A program made the position numbers and the translations under genes. A model generated the notes under the pieces. The model ran no database searches and was not told the DNA's origin. It saw only the letters and a list, made by a program, of their open reading frames with translations. Below are positions 37,167 to 47,639 of a stretch of DNA of 64,000 bases, one piece after another. This stretch comes from Gyromitra esculenta. Its lineage: Eukaryota > Ascomycota > Pezizomycetes > Pezizales > Discinaceae. Where the stretch lies: contig JBCAML010000003.1 in the NCBI GenBank assembly GCA_038503075.1, positions 2,356,001-2,420,000 on the forward strand. The letters run 5' to 3'. The stretch's first letter is position 1, and every line of letters begins with the position of its first letter.

Positions 37167-37732
37167 CGAATTGCGAGAGGCCTAAGGCTTCACTGAGGAG
37201 AAGCCGTGGGTATCTAATTCAAGTCCTAAAGAAGTAAATATGTGAGCAATAGAGCTATAGAGGAGCTGAGGGTATGGTGATGGGAAGGATTTGTTGCACT
37301 GTCATCTGAATCAGCGAGCTCGGGAACGAATGGTGGGGTCTAGGGTTGTCACGTGGTGAGGCTGAGATATCAGTGCAAGCGGTTTTGCCCTGATGTTCTA
37401 TGCCCGGCATCACGACGAGTCACTCGCTCTTTATTTCGTTAGAGCTTTTCCCGAGTAAGCTGTTGATGCGCCTCTGTAGAAGATATCCGACTCAACGTTG
37501 TCCCGTTGTGGAAACTGCCAAAAAAAACCATCACCAGCCCACGTCAAACTGTCTCTATAGTGCTTACGGTTGCAGGCATTGACGGTGCAGCAATCTTGGC
37601 AGTCTATCGATATCTTCGTTGCGGTTAAGACCCCCCCCGAAACATGTGTGACTTGAGGTAATTACTACAGCAAATCCAGTCCAGCATAAAGATAATTATC
37701 ATCACCTCCTGAGTAGATCAGCTACCAGCGCA
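37167..37732. promoter_or_regulatory. Divergent promoter region TYR1 / ketopantoate reductase
   Basis: This 566-bp segment lies between two start codons that face away from each other, so it must carry both promoters. It has a C-run near 37630 and no convincing TATA box or known operator that I can name. Confidence 0.5.
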
Positions 37733-38867
37733 ATGTCAATTTCGGAAAAAAAGACGGTAAAGGTTCTTGTTTTTGGTGGCGGCTGTATGTTCCAACCCTA
37801 ATTTCAGGCGCAGGGTCTTGATTCCTAACAGCCTCGACTCAGCTCTCGGAGGTTTATATTCCTATCTATTTTCTACTTCAACGATAACCAACGTTGAATC
37901 CACCATAATATGCCGGAGCAATTATGAGGCTGTCTCTACTTCCGGATACATCCTGAAAACGAGTACTTGGGGAAATCATACCTTTCGCCCTCATCGTGTC
38001 ATATCCTCTCCCTCAGAATTGACCGACGAAAAATTCGATTATATAATCGTTACGACGAAGGCAATCCCACAACCTGACGGCGAAAGGCCTGCCCTAGCAA
38101 ATTTTCCTATCCAAAAGGATGTACCGATTGTTTTGATCCAGAATGGAATTGGTATTGAAGCGCCGTACCGCGCAGCTTTTCCAGAAAATCCAATAATTTC
38201 CACCATTGCATACGTTAATGCGTCACAGCCATCGCCGGGACATATCCACCAAGTTAGTGGAAGCACACATTTATTCCTTGGTCTCTTCGATCAGCCGAAT
38301 CCTGCGGATAGGGAGAAAGTGGAATACCTCTCTAAAATTTTCAATTCATCTTCATTCCCAGCGAAAGTCGAGGACGAAATTCAGTTTGAGCGCTGGACTA
38401 AGTTGGGGTGGAATGGATCCTGGAACGTGATCTGCGCGATAACGGGACTTGATACGCAAGCGTATCTTGCTACTTCTCCGGAGGCTATCGAGTTACTCCG
38501 CGAGATTATCCGCGAAATTGCTCGTACAGCCAATGCGGCGGGAGTCAAGCTAGACGAGGAAATACAGGTGAAGCAACACACTGAGATAACAGCCAGGCCT
38601 GGGGCGCTGGCAAATGTACCTAGCATGCTTCAGGATGCGAGGAATGGACAACAAATGGAGATTGAAGCGATTTGCGGAAATGTTTGGAGAATCGCGGAGG
38701 GAAACGGGATTAAAACACCACGCATAAAGTATGTCGTCCTCACCATTTTAATTTCTACGATCGATACTGTGGGGTGAGGCTGATAGATCGAATGTAGATC
38801 TTTATACACTATCTTAGCTGCCATGAACTGGCGATTCAAAAATGCCCAAGCCGCACCCAAGATTTGA
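37733..38867 (+). CDS. 2-dehydropantoate 2-reductase (ketopantoate reductase) family protein
   Basis: Members reduce 2-dehydropantoate to pantoate with NADPH on the way to coenzyme A; fungi carry several paralogues, some with other alpha-keto-acid substrates. Three exons, 37733-37784, 37843-38728 and 38798-38867, give 335 residues. Splicing at the second CAG of intron 1 yields the nucleotide-binding motif FGGGSLGGLYSYLF near residue 15. IICRSNYEAV, FDYIIVTTKA and VLIQNGIGIEAP are typical of the N-terminal domain. The C-terminal domain has ERWTKLGWNGSWNVICAITG, with the expected catalytic lysine, and PSMLQDARNGQQMEIEAICG, with the conserved Asp and Glu. The last exon adds SLYTILAAMNWRFKNAQAAP. 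The true substrate cannot be told from sequence alone. Confidence 0.9.
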
Positions 38868-39863
38868 AAATATATATCCATAAAATTTCCGGACCGGGGG
38901 GGGGTTAGCATATAGCCTATAAAAATAAATTTGTTCCACTTTTGAGCAAGTTAGAGAACATGACTTCTCTCGAGTCAAATACACACATGTATGTACATGT
39001 AGTATCCAGTACTAGAATACAATAAATCCAGAAAGTCACATATTACAGCTACATCAGAGGAAAAACGGTTTATGAGATCAATTCATGCATTATCACTCAA
39101 GAACACCCACACTATCAAACGCTATAACGCCTACCCAGCCCTAAGACTACATGTATCAAACCCTTATAGTACGGCATATATACGGCTAGGTTGCGTCTCT
39201 TTTATAGGAATTAACTTTTACATAAGTTTAGTTGGGTTTTGAACCTTAATCACAAGCTTCATATCTCGATGGGGAGCTTCAGAATTATATTTTTCTGCCA
39301 TATTCCTAGAACCCCAGAATTTGGTTCGAGACAACCATATTCCAATAGTTTGCGCCCCATAAGTGTGGCTCGGGAATAAAAACTCAAGATTTTCCTACCC
39401 TCCACAGACGATCACTCGCTACCATAAACTGCAGAAAAAGTTATCACAGGGAATTACCAGTTACCTTCTAGAAACAAAGATGCGAGATAGGCTCCTCGGC
39501 ATGTAACGTAATATGCATGATCTAAGATCATACAACATAAGATTATATCAAATCAAGAATTACCAGGAATTCAATGAATTACTTATGAATTAAGATCATA
39601 ATAACAAAATATGTCCCCAATCTCCTATCTCCTACCCCGATCCCCTAAGAAAAACAACTCCTGGTATATAGCAAAAACGCAACCCTCAACCATTGCCTCC
39701 CCGTCCATAAAACTTTAATCCTCAGCCACTCCAGGCCATAAAATTAAAGGCCAACACTCTTTCATTATTGTCGAAAACATCACAGCGTCAAAAATAGAAA
39801 TATCAAGATCGAGATCCCCTGATTTCGTTAGTTCCTTTATACAAGTTGTTCCTCCTCTAAGTA
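38868..39863. other. Convergent AT-rich spacer
   Basis: About 1 kb lies between the stop codons of the ketopantoate-reductase-like gene and ISN1. It has TACATGTA copies at 38994 and 39148, a G-run near 38897 and short repeats around AAGATCATA at 39520-39600. No gene is visible. Confidence 0.5.
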
Positions 39864-41401
39864 TCAAGCTCGAGCCTCCGCCGGCATCCCGTTCTCCAAT
39901 AACCCCATCAGTTCATCTAGACTAGACACCGTCTCTGCAGGGCTCGCAACCCATACTGTGGTCCCTGCCATCCTAGCCTTAAAGTCATTATGACCTGCAC
40001 TCAGAAATTGATCCCCAATATGCAAAGTCTCACTCCCTTTGACATCCCCAAAGAACCTCTGGCAACACAGGACTCCCAGCCTCTTATCACCAATGTCAAC
40101 AAAAACGTCATTCCCGCCATTAAATGCGCAAAATGGAAGACGTCTCCCAACTTCCGAGAGTTCGAGCGTCTTCTGCGCAGCTAGCACAGCTTCCTCAAGT
40201 TGCTCCCGCTCAAACTTCAATCCAGGCTCCAACGGGATGATACCGACGGCGCGCTCTTTACGTAGGACGCTGGCGCGGAGAGACATGGTTTTAACGCTCT
40301 CGAGCAGCGCAGATTCGGCGATGTCGAGGAGCTTTTGTATATCTGCCTCTGTCCATAGCTGCATCTCGTCGAGAGCCCAGATCTCGCGTGATACCGGCGC
40401 AAGTAGCGTTTCAGACCCGTGCGAGAATTTGAAGAGGTAGCTCGACTCACCGCCGAGGATGATCAAGTTTGAACGCTGCTCGGGCGTTAGGAGTGTGGAG
40501 GTGTTGATTGCATGGAGGAGGCCGAATAAGCGCTCTTTGTACCGGATTGAGTCAGTATAACCAGCTGCAGTGACGATACCAATGCAGAGGCCTTTGGCCA
40601 TGAGTCTGATAATACGGGATATCACGGGGCTGGCTGGGGTGAGGCATTGGCCGTCGTCGTAGAGAGTGACATCTCCATCGAAGGTGACGAGTTTGAGGGG
40701 GCCGTTGAGGGTGGTCAGCGACATGATCTGGGCAGTGTTAAGGGTGAGACGGATGTCATTGAAAGACGGGGCAACGAAACGTCGGGTGGAGATAGCCCGT
40801 CGGGCATCTTGGTATACGAAAGCTTGTTCGAGGAGGAGGGGAGTGAAGAATGTCCCCACGGAAGGGACCAGGAAACGAAGTTTTGAGCGTTCGGGGGTGC
40901 CGGCACGTTCATAGTTGACTAAAGTAATTTAGTTGGTAAACAATTAAAACTAGGAGAGTTTTAGGGGACACAGAAGGAGGGAAGTTACTGTGATCGTTGA
41001 TAAGCTCTTCAACATCTTTCATGATTTCACGGTAGCGGCGACGGGCCTCAACGGCCATATCCGGGAGTGAGGCATCACCGGCTACAGCAGTGGGCTGGGA
41101 ATGGAGAACGAATGGGACAGCGAGAAGGCCCTTGATGAATTCGATAAGAGCATCACGACGATGGGCCTGGGGAGAGGCGGATTAGCATGACGCAATACAG
41201 ATCAATAAACCGTACGAGGTGGCATGATTCTCACGGAATTGAGACACCGATGTACTTCACGGAGGGGCGCTGTACCTTAAGAGCGTATTCGACTCGGTAT
41301 CTAGAGGGAAGAGGGGTGTTAGCCATTATAAAAGAAAAAGAATACGAATACGCAGAGGAGTGAGGCTCTGCCGGCCTGGGCTTTTGTTACCTGGTCGTCA
41401 T
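39864..41401 (-). CDS. ISN1: IMP-specific 5'-nucleotidase
   Basis: ISN1 hydrolyses IMP to inosine and phosphate, controlling the purine nucleotide pool; it is a HAD-like phosphatase. Four exons on the minus strand, 41401-41391, 41300-41276, 41166-40989 and 40918-39864, give 422 residues. The first coding exon is only 11 bp (MTT plus two bases), joined to RYRVEYALK. The catalytic motif KLVTFDGDVTLYDDG has its nucleophilic Asp152 and general acid Asp154. Other conserved blocks are RHRRD-like AHRRDALIEFIKGLLAVPFV, KGLCIGIVTAAGY, FNGGNDVFVDIGDKRLGV and LHIGDQFLSAGHNDFKAR. It shares a divergent spacer with ERG6. Confidence 0.94.
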
Positions 41402-42554
41402 TGAGATTGCGCTAGTGATACAGTGCCAGGGTCGAAGGTGATGCGATGACGGGGATAGTTAGAGAGGGGGGTGGATTTATTCAGGAACCAGGAACCAGCA
41501 ATTTCAATGCAATTGTGTAGTTTCTTGCTAGTATTTTTCGATTCCTGAGCAGTAGCAGACCGACAGATTGGCAGACCTTCCAGCAGCAGAAGGGAAAGGC
41601 GTCCAAGTTAAATAGATGGCAGCTTGACCAAACTGAGCTGAATGCCTACTCTATCTCACCAGCTGCTTACACCCGCGGGCCTATGCAGCTTCCTGTGCAG
41701 GTGAAGTGTATGTGAGTAGTGCTATCTAAGGCTGGCCAGATGACGATGACGATGGCTGGCTGGCCGGAATTCGATGTACTGCTGTGTGTGTTCTACATGG
41801 CGCTGGTCTTGGTGTGGACCTATGACAGCTCAAAGGGCTCGATGCAGGGCAGCACAGCGCCAATCCAAGCTGTTCCTCCAGGGACCCGCCCAAAGTCTGA
41901 TTCGCGAGAGACGTGCTGCTCATTTGATCACGCGACGGACTGGCTCGTCACCAGGGCGCAACTTGGATACATGGAAGTACATGTACTTCCATGTAGCTGG
42001 CTGCGAGAGAGTGAGTACCCAGGGAAATGTGGGTATGCATCTTCACATGCATCTTGGCCTTGAGGCTATTCCGCTTAGTCACTACATGTATTCCTCGCTC
42101 AACCACCATTTAGCTATGTCGTATTCGAATCCGCATGCGAAAACGAGGGGCGTTAGGCCGTTCTGGGACAGGAAAGTGGTCCAAGGGTTCGTTTGCTCTC
42201 GCAGCGGAAGGGGAGAGGCTCTCTGTTTCTCGCCCCTGGGCCCTGGCCAGGCTGGTTGGCTGGAATCTCTTCTCGATCAGGAGATGTGTGTCCTTGGCGT
42301 CGGATAAAGGAGATTTCACCAAAATATTGTGGAGCTTTGCCGAAATCATCAACATTTTATCTAGACCCCTTTTACGTCCTGTGCTGCCTTTTAAATCTGT
42401 TCAAAATCCACCACTCTTTCTCTCCTGCTCTTCACTCCCACCCATCGCTAACCACTCACTATCTACCATACATCCTTCGTTCTCTTCGGCTTTTCATAGC
42501 TTCGCTCTCTACCAGTCAATACTACTTCAATACCTTTTTTCTACATCAATCACA
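41402..42554. promoter_or_regulatory. Divergent spacer ISN1 / ERG6
   Basis: This 1.15 kb region separates the two start codons and must hold both promoters. It contains a 28-bp perfect palindrome at 41968-41995 and a further TACATGTA at 42083. The 180 bp before ERG6 are strongly CT-rich, the usual fungal leader composition. I could not identify a sterol-response element with confidence. ORFs of up to about 177 codons on the plus strand here are not conserved-looking. Confidence 0.5.
41968..41995. repeat. 28-bp perfect palindrome centred on TACATGTA
   Basis: The half-site TACATGGAAGTACA is followed immediately by its exact reverse complement, with no spacer. The centre contains GTACATGTAC. 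It lies about 570 bp upstream of both ISN1 and ERG6 starts. It could be a binding site for a dimeric regulator or a small foldback insertion. Confidence 0.8.
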
Positions 42555-43969
42555 ATGGGCCCTGCCAAACTCGAAAGCGAAGATCGCAGCCGTGATGCTG
42601 CCTTCAATAAGGCTATGCACGGAAAGTCTTCTGAGGAGAAGACTGCCTTCATGGCTATGATGAAGAAGGACAAGGCTGCCCAGAGTGCCGCTGTTGACGA
42701 GTACTTCAAGTTCTGGGATGGGAAGGGTGCTGGTAAGGAGACCGAGGCGGATATGAAGGTTTGTATTTTTCCCTTCTCATCCTTTCTTCCCCCAACCGAC
42801 TCGATCACTAACAATTGTTTTAGGAACGTGTTGAAAGCTATGCCACGTTAACGAGACAGTACGTTTCCCGCCAATGGCGCCGTTCTCAAGGCTCTCCCGA
42901 AGAGTAAAATAAACAAATTAAGGGTTTTTTTTCTAACACGTGGCTCTTAACAGTTATTATAACCTCGCAACAGATCTCTACGAGAACGGTTGGGGTCAAT
43001 CTTTCCACTTCTGTCGCTTCTACAATGGCGAGCCCTTCTACCAGGCTATTGCCCGCCATGAGCATTATCTTGCGCACATGATGGGTCTTCGGGATGGCAT
43101 GACCGTTCTCGATGTTGGCTGTGGTGTCGGTGGTCCCGCTAGGGAGATTTCCAGGTTTTCTGGTGTCAACATCGTTGGCTTGAACAACAACGACTACCAG
43201 ATTGACCGTGCAACGAACTATGCCAAGCTTGGCGGGCTTGCTGATAAGCACAAGTTCGTTAAGGGCGACTTCATGCAGATGGACTTCGAGCCTAACACTT
43301 TCGATGCTGTGTATGTTTCCTTGGTAATCTTACAATTTTTCGTTAAAGGGAGGCTAATTATTCGAGCAGCTATGCGATTGAAGCCACCGTCCACGCTCCC
43401 TCTCTCGAGGGTGTCTACGGACAAATATTCAAGGTCCTCAAGCCTGGTGGTGTGTTTGGTGTGTACGAGTGGCTCATGACCGACGACTATGACGCGACAA
43501 ACCCCCGCCACCGTGAGATCTGTCACGGTATTGAGGTCGGTGACGGTATCTCCCAGATGGTCAAGATTTCGGAGGCTCTCCGCGCTATCAAGGCGTGTGG
43601 ATTTGAGCTTGAGTTCCACGAAGATCTTGCACAGAGAGGCGATGCGGTCCCATGGTGGTATCCTCTTGGTATGTTCTCCCTTTCTAGATATCCATATCGA
43701 ATGTGTCGTTAATCTTATACATAGCTGGCGAACTGAAACACATCCGCTCCATCGGCGATTTCTTCACCGTCCTCCGAATGACCAAGGTTGGTCGTGGCGC
43801 TATGCACAAACTTATTGGTGGCCTGGAGACAATTGGTGTTGCGCCAGCTGGTACACAAAAGACTGCTGATGCGCTTGCGTTGGCTGCAGACTCATTGGTG
43901 GCTGGTGCGAAGGAGAACCTATTTACACCTATGTATTTGATGATTGCCAGGAAGCCTTTGAGCGCTTAA
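42555..43969 (+). CDS. ERG6: Sterol 24-C-methyltransferase
   Basis: ERG6 transfers a methyl group from S-adenosylmethionine to C-24 of zymosterol or lanosterol in ergosterol synthesis, at the endoplasmic reticulum or lipid droplets. Five exons, 42555-42758, 42824-42858, 42954-43310, 43370-43668 and 43725-43969, give 379 residues, the usual length. The SAM-binding motif [14 protein letters not shown] begins near residue 132, and the upstream [14 protein letters not shown] is the conserved sterol-binding region. [17 protein letters not shown] and the C-terminal [16 protein letters not shown] are also typical. The frame is preserved at all junctions. Its neighbours, ISN1 upstream and zuotin downstream, are unrelated to sterol synthesis. 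Confidence 0.97.
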
Positions 43970-45546
43970 ATGGGGGTTTGGGACGATAGGATTGTGGTGT
44001 TAAAAGGGGAAAAGTAATATATACTTGCATCTAGCTACGTAATATGGTGTAATAATTTTATGGTCTGGGTTTTTCTTGTATGTATTATTTTTTGCTTTAT
44101 GGCGAAATTCGGAATTGAAGCATTAGACGAATTTGGACAGTCCGTTGGATGTTTGGGTATAGTGCAAGAATCGAATAAGGTGTACCTCCTTTTTGCTCGC
44201 CTATTGCAACAAGCAAGGCTTGATTTTCAATAAAAGTGCTCTACTGAAGCACCCACTAAGTGATTTGTTTTGTCCTGCCAGAGAGCTTTGGTCAATTAAG
44301 CCGATTTTCATAATGGAATTGAATTTTAAAATTTCGGATTTAAGGTGGTGATCGGCAGTGGTTTCCCATCAAAGGAGAAAATATGCAACAATTTATTCAG
44401 TTTACCAATAAACTGTTTTTCTGAATGTTGAAATTTCTCTAAAATTTCCATTAGAACCTTTAAAATAAAATTAAAAAATATGTGTGTATGACCCTAAGGC
44501 TATAGGAACTGTTTTATCCATCTTAAATAAAGGATCAAGATTGTTTTGACTACTTTTCATTTAAGAGGTGCTGAACAGACCCCAAAACTCGCCAAGCCGC
44601 AGTTGCATTATAGGTCACATATAGGTACACCTTAATCGATTCTTGCACCATATAAGTAATCACGGTATGTTGCGGGTGCGTGCGCTCTTTTTGGGACTTT
44701 CTCGAGAAAGTGCATCACGTTTAAGAAATGCTACCTTCAATAATGAACTTTCTCGCGAGTTTCTCAAAATTGCATCAAGATTGTTCACAAATAAAAGCCC
44801 CCCTTTTCGAATTTTGAATCGAGCATTGATAACTTAGAGCTCATAGTACCACTCGATGAATAATATCCTAGCTAGTCAGCTATAGTTCCTTTTACAGATC
44901 CTATCTCCAAAAGATCCTATCGGCACCAAAGTTTCTCATGATTAGAAAAATAGAGACTGGAAATACTGGGAAGTAATCTTAACAAGAGATTTCTCGCTCC
45001 ACAAAAAAAAAAGGGCCTGGTATCAGTGTGTGAGTTGGGGTTAGTTGGGTTCCTTTTTGAGGGTTAGTTTGTTTCGAGTGAGAGCGAATGAAGATAGCGA
45101 CAAGTATCAGGTGGGGCTCCTGCCCAAGCTTCTTGATATCTGCTGCGTTCCTTGTTGGCTCGGCTATCGTTATCTTTGTTAGTTTCTAGGAACAAGAATC
45201 CCTGCAAGTAGCTGATATTTCCCTCAATCTACCTTACTAAGTACCTGGATGTTTACGTGTAGTGATAGCTGTAGTTCTGCGGGATACCTTCTGTAAGAGT
45301 AACGTGGCTCGTAAATATCACAGACCTAATGGATAACCCATGAATGCCCTTGAGTTCATAGCATGAAACGACATAACCTCCGTTTTATTGAACCCTAGCC
45401 GTTCTATATATCATAAGGATCGTAAAAACTTTTGATGACCCCTCCCACATCTGTAAACCCTACTAGGGATAACCTGTATACAAAAAACAGAAAAAAACAA
45501 AGCCCATCGATTTATGTATATAGCTTATCCACCACCCAAACACCAT
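43970..45546. other. Convergent spacer ERG6 / zuotin
   Basis: These 1.6 kb lie between the stop codons of ERG6 and the zuotin gene. They hold a 491-bp TA-flanked inverted-repeat element (44160-44650). The remainder is AT-rich with poly-A runs and no credible gene. Confidence 0.5.
44160..44650. mobile_element. 491-bp MITE-like element with ~28-bp terminal inverted repeats
   Basis: The left end TAGTGCAAGAATCGAATAAG and the right end (reverse complement TGGTGCAAGAATCGATTAAG) match at 18 of 20 positions and continue into GTGTACCT on both sides. TA dinucleotides at 44158-44159 and 44651-44652 fit a Tc1/mariner-type target duplication. The interior is AT-rich and has no transposase frame, so it would be non-autonomous. 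Confidence 0.65.
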
Positions 45547-47062
45547 TTATGCAGGTGTCAGAGCCTTCAGATCATCCGCCTTAAACAACCCTTTGCTAAC
45601 CATCGCGCCTGCTTGTGCATTATACGCATTCTTCACTGCCTCCGCACTTTTATCTGACTCCAGTTTCTTCGCAAACACGCCAAGATCCTCATTATCGATC
45701 TTGGAAATGATCAACTCAACATCGGAAAGAGTCCTATCGATGACATCGGGTGAAGCGTCCCCGGAAACGAAGTAATTCGCTTCTTTGACGGATACCTTAA
45801 GCATACGCTTGTTCTTCTTAATCGCGTTTTTGGCTGCCTCCTTTGCCTTCTTTGAGTTTGCCTTTGATGTCTTTTCCGCAGCTTCTTCCTCTTCCTTACG
45901 CCTCTTCTCCTCCTCGGCCTTGAGGCGCGCCTCCTCCGCGGCACGCTTCTCCTCCGCTTCACGAGCATCGCGTTTCGCATATCGCTGCTTCTTCTCTGCT
46001 TCTTTGAACGCCTTGATGCGGGTGTCTAGGCCCAAACAGTCATCCACCAACTTCCGCAAGCGTGCAGTATCCTCAGTCTTTCTCTTTGCACGAGAAGCCT
46101 TGTTCTTGCGCTCAACAAACCGCTTCTGATCACGATTCTCGTTATCGTCGGGAACATCCTCATCGAGGTATTCGAAAGTACGCCACGAATCGAAGTTGTA
46201 CCAGAAGTTATAGAATTCCTCGACCTCTTCTTTGGTGGACTTTTCGTCGCCAAACTTGGGGACGGGCTGCTTTTTGGAGAAGCGAGCCTCGGACTCGAAG
46301 ACAACGGACCAAAGCTTGAAGAAGTTGCCCTTGGATTTTTTGGAAGGGGGGTCGCGGTTCGCGCCTTCATCGACGGAGTCGAATTGACGGCGTCTTGTAG
46401 GATCGGAGAGGACTTCCATGGCTGGGGGAGTGTTAGTGGTTGCCAACGATAGAAGAGGTAAGGTGGAACTAATGTACCTTTCTGGATACACTTGAAAAAG
46501 GAATCGTCTTCAGTTGCTCCACTGGCGGCCTTCTTGTCAGGGTGATGTTTAAGGACCTTCTTGCGGTGAGCCTTCTTGATCTGTTCGTCGGTAGCCTTGT
46601 ATCGATATTTGGAGAGACCGAGGACGGCGTAGTGATCTTGGTTCTATTTAAAATGAAGTTAGGTTAGCCTTATCGTTTATGAGATTCGAATATTTTCGTT
46701 TTATCGTACTTTCCAGTCTTTAGGATCTCTTTGGAGAAGAAGAGGAGACTCGGCCTCGCTGATCTCGCCGGCGTCGTCGTCCTCAACGTTCTTTACATTC
46801 TGGGAGGCTTGAATACGGTCATCCTCGGAGAAGGTACGCGAGTGACGCTTCTATTAAATTTATTAGCGATCCGATCAGGGAATTATATCAGGTGCTGGAT
46901 AAGAATACATACTCTTCGAGCATGGGCAAGAAAGTGAGGTCCAACTGGCTCAAGTTTTCGCTGTACAGAAGTAGAGAGCGGGGCATGTGCGATAAAGTTT
47001 GACTCGGCAGACCAGCCCTCGGGAAGGGCAGGCAGCGGCTTTAGTGACCTGACCGAGGCCAT
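45547..47062 (-). CDS. ZUO1: Zuotin, ribosome-associated J-domain co-chaperone
   Basis: Zuotin pairs with the Hsp70 Ssz1 in the ribosome-associated complex and stimulates the ATPase of ribosome-bound Hsp70 on nascent chains. Four exons on the minus strand, 47062-46913, 46850-46710, 46643-46478 and 46421-45547, give 443 residues. The N-terminus has [11 protein letters not shown] and an acidic segment. The J domain starts near residue 98 ([20 protein letters not shown]) and holds HPD at 131-133. The zuotin homology domain includes [15 protein letters not shown] and [17 protein letters not shown] long Glu/Lys/Ala-rich charged helix, the ribosomal-RNA contact region of the family, follows. The C-terminal helical domain ends [14 protein letters not shown]. 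The length and domain order match yeast Zuo1. Confidence 0.96.
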
Positions 47063-47639
47063 TGTGGTTGTGGTCGTGTAGATGTGGAGTTCTGCTGTCC
47101 GTTGGTGGGTGTGCACAAAAATATTAGTGTTGGGAGAGAACAGAGACGAAAAAGACGAGGGGTTGTTGTGCGTGGGTAAAAGAAATAAAAATCTTAGGCG
47201 CGGTGGTGGTGGTGGCTGGGGCAGTGTGGCTGCCAGAGTGTTCAAATCTACAAAAAACTGAAGGGTTGTCGGCGGACCGGCTTCGGCGTATTCGAACTTA
47301 TCTCTTGCCTTTTACCAGAGATAACCATGCGTGCGAGCACTACCGGTCCCTTCATAATCTTTGGAAACCATCAGCGAAAGCGACATGAGTTCAAATCATG
47401 CTCCTCTCACTCTTATTTTAATTTTTGAACCCTAGCTAGCGTATCTTGGCGATGTCCAGGGTTAGCCAGTCCACATCCATCGGTACCTTTTCTGGATAAA
47501 GGGAACGTGCCGTTGCCGTGGCTGCCGCAAGGGTGTCCGCGTGCCTGATAGATTAGATACATGTAGCACATGGCTTATTCTAGTTCTCAGGGAGGACTCA
47601 TCTCTCTTCCTTCCTCAGCTTCAACGCCCCAAATCCACC
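47063..47639. promoter_or_regulatory. Divergent promoter region zuotin / metallophosphoesterase
   Basis: This 577-bp spacer separates two divergent start codons. GGT repeats lie near 47200, TACATGTA lies at 47558 and a T-arm-like stem-loop lies at 47384-47400. No complete tRNA can be folded. Confidence 0.45.

Noticed and set aside
41774..42307. 177-codon plus-strand frame in the ISN1/ERG6 spacer
   Set aside because: No ATG early in the frame, contains the palindrome, no recognisable protein family.
47384..47400. Perfect tRNA T-arm-like stem-loop (CATGA / GTTCAAA / TCATG)
   Set aside because: The following acceptor half CTCCTCT has no matching 5' half within 130 bp upstream and no box A is visible, so it is not a tRNA gene; probably chance.
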